From contig QJNS01000709.1 in NCBI GenBank assembly GCA_004154925.1, positions 1 through 64,000 on the forward strand: a stretch of 64,000 nt of DNA, read 5' to 3'. The position numbers and the translations under genes are program-made. Source of the stretch: Monosporascus cannonballus (taxonomy: Eukaryota > Ascomycota > Sordariomycetes > Xylariales). Positions 56,511-64,000 of the stretch are shown here, piece after piece. How positions within the stretch are numbered: the first letter of the stretch is position 1; every line of letters begins with the position of its first letter. Below the pieces are notes generated by a model, which was not told the DNA's origin, ran no database searches, and saw only the letters and a list, made by a program, of their open reading frames with translations.

Positions 56511-58900
56511 GTAGTAATAACAAGCATCTAGGCGCTCCCCCAGGCCGCCGAGCACCGCGTTAGAGTAAACATGACGTTAAATGAATCGACTCCACAGGTG
56601 AGTGAAGGTTGCGTACGTAAGTCGAGGCTGAGATGGTTACACGCCTAGGTACAAGCCTACTAGGCTGTATACCGGAAGGGCTTATAGCGCAATGGATAAC
56701 GGCTTCCGGAAGTGGGCGAAAGGGTAAACAGAAGCCATTGCGGTAGATGGTCACGTTCGGACTATGGGCGGCGGCATTCGGGGCCCGACGGCCTGAAGAG
56801 TTGATGCCTCGCTTCTCTTGTAACTGCGAGTCCGAACCGTACCTGAGAAGTATCGTCGACAAGAGGATACCGAGGCAGGGCCTTGACAGCCCAATCCGGA
56901 AATGTGTATGCCGGCCGCACCATGAAATACTCCGACATGTAGAATATGCCACTTGGGCCTACATTCCGAATAGGAAAGAATACCGGAGTATCTCCGGGGA
57001 AAGCGTACCTTCTGGATAAATTGTATAAAGAGAGTACTGGGCTGTCGCAATAAGTGACGGGTTAACGTGGGAGAACACAACCGCCTCGGTTTAGCGATTG
57101 GCTGCCGCGTCGCCCAATCTCTGGCGGGCCGCCAGGAGCCCAGCCACGCCTGGCGCGTTATGGTTCGTAACACTGGTTATTCCTTCCACTCTCTCTTTGC
57201 TGGTCAGCAAGCCTGTTGGGTGCGCTTTCGACGCGGCGCCGCATTCCCTCTTCCGGACACGCCAAGGCAGAATACGGGGTGACGCTCATGTCATAAAAAA
57301 CAGAATGCACAACGATGTCAGGCTGGGAAGTGGGCGCATGTGCGAAGCCTATGGTGTTCGTGGAAAGATACGCGATGTGGACAAACAAGTCGAGGCCTTT
57401 GGAGGGGTAACTTCACCTACTCTGGAAGTGATTCCGGAGTACCAAACAAGAAGCAGGGTCGTCGGGCATGAACATTGAGCTCCAATTGTATTGTGCTATA
57501 CTGTATCTGGGTGTGACAGACGCGGGCCGGCTTTTATGCGGCCAGCTGCACATCGCTAGGTGGCATTCAACAGACCACACAGGTTTCTAGGACGATGTGA
57601 ATGCTATGAGACGGGGAACGAGTACGCCGGTGGAACATCCCCCAGCAAGGATTTTCTGGGTCTGGCGAAGAATTGTGTGCGCGCCTGTCTGAGAGTTGAA
57701 CGAAACCGGCAAAATCTAAGAGTCATAGCAGCGGTGAAGGGCTGGTTCTCCATCGGGACCCAATCAGCCCTGTTTGACTGGCCCAAGAATACAGAATGAA
57801 ACGAAAATTAATGCCTGAATGCCATGGCGCGTCGGTTTCATGACTTCTGGGAACCTGCGCAGATGAAATTTTTTCACTCATGAGATGGTTTAAGTCTATT
57901 TGCTGACGAAGGCCTCTTCTTTGGGGGGGGAGCTGTACATCTTGATCCGTATCGGAGCCAATATCCTTTGGGCCTTCTTAGAACGTCCCTTGCTTGGCGG
58001 ATACCTACACTCCCAGTGCGTGAACGAGTACACTCTCGCCCACACTGGCTAGGTAAAGCTGTAAACAGCCAGTGACACCACGCGTGACCGCGGTGTCGGA
58101 CGCTATTTTTGTCATACCAGAGGGAGGCATGGCTGTTGGAATATGAAACATTGCTAGGTCATCATCCCCATATAAACAAAATGCGATTCCCGTCTCATCA
58201 TCGCATGACCCCACGCCTTGAAGGCCCCGAATTTGCCGTTTTAGACGTACTCTCAGCTAGGAGCTAGAGCTAGCAACTTAGCGGCAGAGGGTAGACCCTA
58301 CCTAGTAGGTATGTAGGCGCTGTCCACCGTGGGCAATCGAACTATAATCGCATCGCCCAACAGGGCAGTCATCTCGCCGGCCCCTAAAAATCATGCCACG
58401 CTAAGTGTGACACCCTAATTCGCATCCTTTGGTTTCCTCGGGGATCGGAGTCGCGTTTGGTAGCTGCGCGATACGTGGCGCGGGGTGGAGTTCTCCGGGA
58501 GCAGATACCAAAGCATGTCCAGGAATGCAAGGACGTGTATCCGTTTTGATATCGCACATCGCAAATTTGGGTGCAGAAGGAGAACAATCACCGTAGCACA
58601 ACATTGCGAAGAAGCACTAAAAATCGTTCGATCGTAGCTCAAGAGGCTCCGGCTATTTTGGAAACAGGTGATGCACTAGGTAGTCCGGGAGCTTCTCGGA
58701 TTCATCTTATGTCATAGTAGGAGCCAGGGCGCATAGCGGAGTTCCGACTGCAAAACACGACGCGACTGGCATTCCGGGGGTGAGAGCGTTTACCATGTGT
58801 ATCTCCCTAGGCCCGGCCACCGGTAGTAGCACCTGAGCTGGCTAACCGGAGATCTCCATTATCGTCGGATCGCGACTCTCTTGCTGAGTCTTGGAGAGCA

Positions 58901-60621
58901 TCACTGGAAGTCCCATAGCCGGGTAAGGAGGCTGTCCTCGGTCCCCGAGGCAGGGTCATGAGGCGAGAAGATTCTCTTGGGGATCAAGAACTCTACAACC
59001 GGTGCCTTCTTGATTTGCTTCGAAATTTCTGCATCGAGAAGCTAGATTTGCCGGTTAGTGACCCCTTGTTTTCCTGCTAGACATATTGGGTCATTTCACT
59101 TACACTACTGTACGAGTGATCCAAAAAGTCCTCGACGTTGTATGATTGCTTTGTGAATTGCTCCGAGACGATTTTCGCAATGGTTGCAACATTCGGGTGG
59201 TAATGTGACTGTAGTTGGACAACTTCCCATAGGCAGCTGTCGATGGCCCGTGTCTCCATGGGATCTTCTTCGTCGGGAATAAAGGGATCAGTCAGCCCTT
59301 GGGCTTCAATGGATGCCTTCCCTTCGGTACTTCCGAGCTCACGGTGCATCATAAAAGTGCAGAGCGGGTGCTTTTTGAACAGGTTATATATCCAAGGTAT
59401 GACGGCAACAATAGCCGCAGGGGGCGCATTGAGACAAAGCCTCGTTATCCTCTTGATGAAACTCGCGACCAAGACGGCCGGGAGATGAGTAGATGAGAGG
59501 AATGTGTCCAACAATCTCAGAAACCGGGACCTATGTTTCGAATGTAGGATGTCGACATCTAGTAAGGAATACAATTTGCGGTAGAATAAGGGGTAGTCCA
59601 GATTTCTTTCCTGTATGAGATAGAAGACACCAGAGAGAGCAAGCAGCGAAGTCGCGCCGCCTGAGTTATACGAGTCGGTCAGAAAGTCCATCAACAGTTC
59701 CGGTCTGGCGAACCACGGAGCTATGGATCTTGTCATGACTTCAAGGACTTTCTTCCTCCGATCTCCATCGGGGCCGAGGCTTAACAAAGCTAACCATGCT
59801 TCCTGAGCTTGCTTCTTCTGCTGGCTGAGCGACGTTACTGGATGTCCTTTCTTGGTAGGGGTGTCAGCGTAAAAGTCTCTGAGGTCTTCCTTAGAATCAA
59901 GCACGTCCTCAAAGAACGACAACACATCGAACGCGTTGTCGAACAGCTCTCCACCCCCCGAAGCTGAAGATCCCTCGGCGAGTATATCCTTCAGCGCGCC
60001 GAAGGAGTAGAAACGCACATCAGCATACTCGCCCAGGAACTTCTCACAGAATTCCTGCCGAACATCCCCTGGGCTTTGTCTAACAATAGCACCTACGATG
60101 TCTTTCAGAAAGGCCTTAGGGAAATTGTATTCGCCCTTTTCGCTCAGATACTGACTCTCGGCCTTGAGGATGCGCATGGCTAGAGTTAACGCAGTTGAGG
60201 CTGTGAGCTCTTCGGCGAGAGCGCGAATGAGTAGCTTCTTGTAGTCTCCTATCCTTCCCTTGAGCCACTGTATCACCACGATCTCTTTCTGCGACTGGCC
60301 GCTCCTCCTAGTCATGCTTCCCGATGCCAGCAGGCGTAGAAACACCCTGCATAGAGAGACCAAGGCGACCAGGGCTAACTCTGTATCGTGATCCTTCCGC
60401 GCTATGTCGAGGAGTACTGCGATATTGTTGTAGTTCTTTTTGGACTCGAGGATCTCATTTTCAAGCAGTAGAACCTTAGCTTGGGGGTTGCTGTCGCCAT
60501 CGCCATCGCCATCGTCGCTGCCGCTGCTGACGCTATCTGCAGCCTTAGATCGTTTATTGGCCTGTTCGGAAGTTTTATCTCGTTTCCTTTTCAAAGGCTC
60601 GTTCTTCACCGTGGCCGGCAT
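58901..60621 (-). CDS. NOC4: Noc4, nucleolar complex protein (CBF/Mak21 family)
   Basis: Nucleolar protein that, with Nop14, supports 40S subunit maturation and export. Predicted 552 aa in two exons, 60621-59104 and 59041-58901. The intron (59103-59042) has a GTAAGT donor; the join gives HSYSSLLDAEISKQIKKAP. A basic N-terminus (PLKRKRDK, NKRSK) with an acidic Gly/Asp run precedes a HEAT-like helical body. The conserved CBF/Mak21 region includes GVFYLIQERNLDYPLFYRKL, RFLRLLDTFLSSTHLPAVLV, AFIKRITRLCLNAPP-like and YNLFKKHPLCTFMMHRE blocks. It ends with PFIPDEEDPMETRAIDSCLW, LQSHYHPNVATIAKIVSEQF and the last-exon EFLIPKRIF, all typical of Noc4. It is divergent with ATP4. Confidence 0.95.
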
Positions 60622-61078
60622 CCTTCCCTATAACACACTTCTAAGAGCGGCTTGGCTAGGCTTAATGTACTCGCAATACACGGCGAATAGAATTTAACAG
60701 GGTTGGGGGGGAGAAAAAAAGAAAACTCTGTAGATACCTAGGTAGGTAGAGTCAAGAACTTCTTTACCAACCAAAACTGAAGAAATAATGGATGAGAGCT
60801 GCTCTGCTTCTTCTCCAAGGCTACCGATACGTATGATTAAGAAAATATGTATTCGCATGCACGCACGATAAAGATTTATCCCAGAATAGCGCTAGATATT
60901 TAGCTACTGGAGACTCTCCACTTTACATGATCGGTCAGGGCCAATTACCCGACAATCTACCGGCCGGATCTTGAAGCTTTGGCTGAGCCGAATTAAAACC
61001 TCAATCTTCAATCCTGGGATCATCAGCAACGTTAACTGGCCCCCCAGAACCCGTCCATCCGCTCATCATCATCTCACA
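60622..61078. promoter_or_regulatory. divergent intergenic region NOC4 / ATP4
   Basis: 457 bp between opposing start codons. It contains ATACCTAGGTAGGTAG near 60734. Both promoters must lie here. Confidence 0.5.
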
Positions 61079-62017
61079 ATGGCCTCCCGCTTGGCAAGAA
61101 CCGCCTTCGGTATGTATTCTAGCTTATACTGCTAGTTTGTACTGCTAGCTTGTACTGCTAGCTTCTACCGCATCAATTGGATGATGTAAAGCTCACACTC
61201 TGGCAGGGGCTGCCCGTCTCCGCCCCTCCGTTGTCTCGCGAACCCTCCCACCCTTGACTTCCCTGACTGCGACTCGGCCCGCGTCTAACTTGCCGGAGGA
61301 CCCCAAGACTAAGGCGCAATCTATCATCGATGCGCTACCCGGTAGCTCACTTGTCTCTAAGACCGCCATTCTATCTTCCGCTGCCGGTCTGTCCATCTAC
61401 GCCATCAGCAACGAGTACTATGTCGTCAACGAAGAAACCGTCGTCGCTTTCTGCCTGTTGAGTATCTGGGGCGCACTGATCAAGTACGGTGGCCCTATGT
61501 ACAAGGAGTGGGCTCAGGCGCAGAACGAGAAGATCAAGAGCATCTTGAACTCCGCGCGCGCCGACCACACTCAGGCTGTTAAGGACAGGATCGAGAACGT
61601 TCAGCAGATGGGCGGCGTCGTCGACATCACCAAGGCCCTCTTCGCCGTCTCCAAGGTACATTAGCCTTACACGGATCATGCGCTTCCCCCGGTACAAGGA
61701 TACTGATGCGTGAAACAGGAAACTGCCGAGCTTGAGGCTAAGGCATATGAGCTTGAGCAGACCACTGCTTTGGCTGCTGAGGCCAAGACTGTGTTGGATT
61801 CGTGGGTGCGTTACGAGAGCCAGGTGAAGCAGAGGCAGCAGAAGGAGCTGGCCGAGGCTGTTATTGCCAAAGTGAAGAAGGAGCTCGAGAGCCCCAAGGC
61901 GCTTCAGCAGATCCTTCAACAGAGCATTGCTGACGTCGAGAGTGAGTATATCCTTGAATTATAATGCACCCACAGGCTAACGTCCCTGTAGGGATCGTCT
62001 CGTCGAAGGCTCAATAG
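61079..62017 (+). CDS. ATP4: ATP synthase subunit b (subunit 4), mitochondrial
   Basis: Peripheral-stalk subunit of the mitochondrial F1Fo ATP synthase. Predicted 242 aa in four exons: 61079-61109, 61207-61655, 61719-61941 and 61992-62017. Introns are 97, 63 and 50 nt. The N-terminus MASRLARTAFGAARLRPS is a mitochondrial presequence. The mature part starts near NLPEDPKTKAQSIIDALPGS. Two membrane helices lie in TAILSSAAGLSIYAISNEY and TVVAFCLLSIWGALIKYGGP. A long charged helix follows (DHTQAVKDRIENVQQ to YESQVKQRQQKELAEAVI), with FAVSK joined to ETAELEAKAYE. The last exon encodes only RIVSSKAQ. The length equals that usual for fungal Atp4. Intron 1 holds a 13-bp tandem repeat. Confidence 0.97.
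61121..61172 (+). repeat. 13-bp tandem repeat inside ATP4 intron 1
   Basis: Nearly four copies of a unit close to AGCTTGTACTGCT (61121-61133, 61134-61146, 61147-61159 and a partial fourth). It accounts for about half of the intron, so copy number could change intron length. Confidence 0.85.
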
Positions 62018-63603
62018 ACCATGATACACCATCAGGAGCGAAAGATTACTTGCAGATAAATATCTCCCTTTGTACTCCCAACCGTGTTTGTAAACACCAT
62101 GTGCATTAGTAAAGAGAGAACTTTCAAACAAACGCCATTCGAGTGCCGTGGTGCGTGTTATCCATTGGAGACAGCCCGATGAATAGGCCCCACTTTATTG
62201 GATGAGACGTTCATAGGCAGTTGGCTATCCCTTGATTTTAAGGAGTTCGCGAAGAGGATTCGGTCCGCGGGTCGGATAAAATATAAACGATGATTACATT
62301 GGTACAGTCATCCATCGTGAGTATTCTAACAGTGAACCGAGGCATTGCGAGTCCGTCGACATCAGGGCATAGTCCGTCGCGAAAGAAGTCCCAAAGGGGA
62401 GCTGTGTAACGGGCATAGCCCATCTGCGATAACGCGACAATACATATGCCAGAGGCTCACAACGTACCACAATTTTACGGGGCAATGCGGTCGAACGCGG
62501 GCTGGATACGGTTTTATGAGATATACCGACAGCTTCAACTCAAAGGTTCTTTCTTTTCCACGGCCGCCGTCGATCGAGCAGAGCTAGCTCACGATTGCAT
62601 AGTACTATGTTGGAATTGACCTACACTATCCTTTGCGGTCAAAATGGACGACAATCTTCACAGCTCCCTTCGCCAGGGATATTGCTTGCCAGCCACCTTG
62701 GCCCCCCTCCTCGGCACCGTGGCTCTGTCCCCAAGCTCAAGTGGTAAGTTAAAATTCGGCGCTAGGAGTACACGGTCGTACGAAAGAACCTTCTCAGGCC
62801 CGAGGGTCCTATCCTTTAGCAAGGGGGCGGCGACTCTCCTTCCCGCTTTTGATGTGGCATTAGTATTATCATCCGTTACTGGTGGTGGGCTGTTGTTGGA
62901 CCTGGCCTAGGAGTCCGGGACTCCATAGCCCTGAGGTTATATAAATAGGTATAATCCTAAATGAAGAGCACACAGAAGAGGCGCCTGCAGCCGGTGTCCC
63001 CGTCCTGGGCACCGTCCATACACGCTGAAATGCGACAGCTGAGAGGTCGAAAGATGTTCAACTCGCGAGCCCCTGAGTGGGCTCCGCCCATTATTGGAAC
63101 GTTGAGAGTGCCTTAGTTGTGAGCACATGAGGGAGTCAATCTGAAGCTGACTCGGACAAGCGGATAAACACGGGGCGGTGAGAATCCCCTTGCTAGAAGA
63201 AGGTAGACTAGTTTCCTCGCTGCTATTCCCGACTCAGCTCCCCTAACTACCTAGTATTCCTGGTCTCCCCGAACCTCGACAGGTGCCTTGAGTAAGGTCC
63301 ATCGAACCAGCAAACGCGAGGGATAATATCCAAATTCTGGGATCCGCGGCGCGAAGATTGCTGAATGAAACCACCAACCCGACACCACACATTGGGCTTC
63401 TGTTAAATCAGATACTGCAATGTATAGGAATAGGTATCCACATCGCACAGCGGTCGATGCTAGGGAGGGGGGCATCACGGCATTAGGATGCGGACACATC
63501 CCGAGTCGGAAGACAGACTTTAAAAACGGGTTCTCCACTCCGGAGGAACTGTGTTTAGCCAACCTTTACTAACGCGAAGGGCGACCATATATATATATAT
63601 ATA

Positions 63604-63636
<33 letters not shown>

Positions 63637-64000
63637 GCATGTGTTGGGGGGAGGATGCAGACGTTGTTTATAATAATTAGGCACAGAAGGGGATACTAGC
63701 ATGGTCACAAGCATTGCAAGCGCAGGGAGGGTCACACGGTAGGCAGTTGACAAGGGGGGTTAACTTGTGAATCGAAACGTTTTGATTGTTGTTCATCGTC
63801 AGATCTAGAATACGCAAGCTCTATCATCACCATCATCTCGTTCCTCACCATTCAACCCAGAGGCTAATTAGAATTCCGTCCCCCAAGTCATCTCATCTTT
63901 CATTTCCGTGCCATCATTCCTGGTATTCATCAATCCTGTTCCCATTTCTGCTCGTCGGCGTCGTCCCGGGCGTCAAAATCAACTAAAGCCACACCGCCTC
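62018..64000. other. gene-free 2 kb at the right edge
   Basis: It holds the ATP4 3' UTR and a compound microsatellite. No supported gene. The last 250 bp are pyrimidine- and CATC-rich, as fungal 5' leaders often are, so a plus-strand gene may begin just outside the window (inference). Confidence 0.4.
63587..63643. repeat. compound microsatellite (AT)9 then GT/TATGTG units
   Basis: Eighteen bases of AT repeat followed by GTGTGT and four GTGTAT-type hexamers. Confidence 0.9.

Larger units (their letters stand above)
53521..58900. other. 5.4 kb gene desert upstream of the bZIP gene
   Basis: No supported gene. It holds the bZIP promoter and probably a long 5' leader, a (TA)14 microsatellite, three copies of a 20-bp repeat and a tRNA A-box-like sequence. 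ORFs at 54780-55184 and 56751-57173 lack any domain or splice support. Confidence 0.5.

Noticed and set aside
56751..57173. 140-aa minus-strand ORF with a presequence-like start
   Set aside because: Arg-rich N-terminus is suggestive, but there is no recognisable domain and the frame is not extended by plausible splicing.

Overview
This window is nuclear DNA from a filamentous ascomycete (Pezizomycotina, most likely a Sordariomycete; the class is inference). The evidence is short spliceosomal introns (mostly 46-103 nt) with GTRNGT-like donors and CTRAY branch sites just before YAG. The gene set is also typical of these fungi: a Zn2Cys6 regulator, an ATF6-like bZIP, SERINC/Tms1, and fungal Rrn5 and Noc4. 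Nearly all genes are conserved single-copy housekeeping genes. I saw no secondary-metabolite cluster, CRISPR array, convincing rRNA or tRNA gene, or intact transposon.

Layout. 31-2747: Zn2Cys6 regulator (-), cut by the left edge, then a 3.7 kb gene-free stretch. 6.4-10.0 kb: RRP8 (+) and DDI1 (-), convergent. 10.0-12.5 kb: gene-free, with a 10-N gap inside homopolymer A/T tracts. 12.5-16.7 kb: TMS1/SERINC (-) and a nodulin-like MFS transporter (+), divergent. 17.3-21.7 kb: a four-helix membrane protein (-) and ARH1 ferredoxin reductase (+), divergent. 22.4-29.8 kb: RSC8/SWI3 (-), RRN5 (-) and IRC3 helicase (+), the last two divergent. 29.8-33.3 kb: poorly populated, with an unresolved coding-like block, a small Cys/His protein and a perfect 41-bp fold-back. 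33.3-39.9 kb: ETF alpha, an unknown Pro-rich protein with a duplicated micro-exon, a HAD phosphatase and TFG2, all (-). 41.0-46.1 kb: a five-finger CCCH protein and a Sel1-repeat protein, both (+). 51.7-53.5 kb: an intronless bZIP regulator (-) alone between two gene deserts of more than 5 kb. 58.9-62.0 kb: NOC4 (-) and ATP4 (+), divergent.

Themes. Three genes serve ribosome production (RRP8, RRN5, NOC4). Four are mitochondrial (ARH1, IRC3, ETFA, ATP4). Two belong to the general RNA polymerase II and chromatin machinery (TFG2, RSC8). They do not form a pathway cluster, but several are paired head-to-head across 0.45-1.1 kb intergenic regions.

Exon joins were rebuilt by hand from splice signals and reading-frame continuity. 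They are predictions, although in most genes the joined protein runs smoothly through a family domain. I found no clear previously undescribed system. The best leads are the fold-back with TATGT flanks at 32.7 kb, the duplicated exon at 36.5 kb, the split start codon of DDI1, and the deserts around the bZIP gene.
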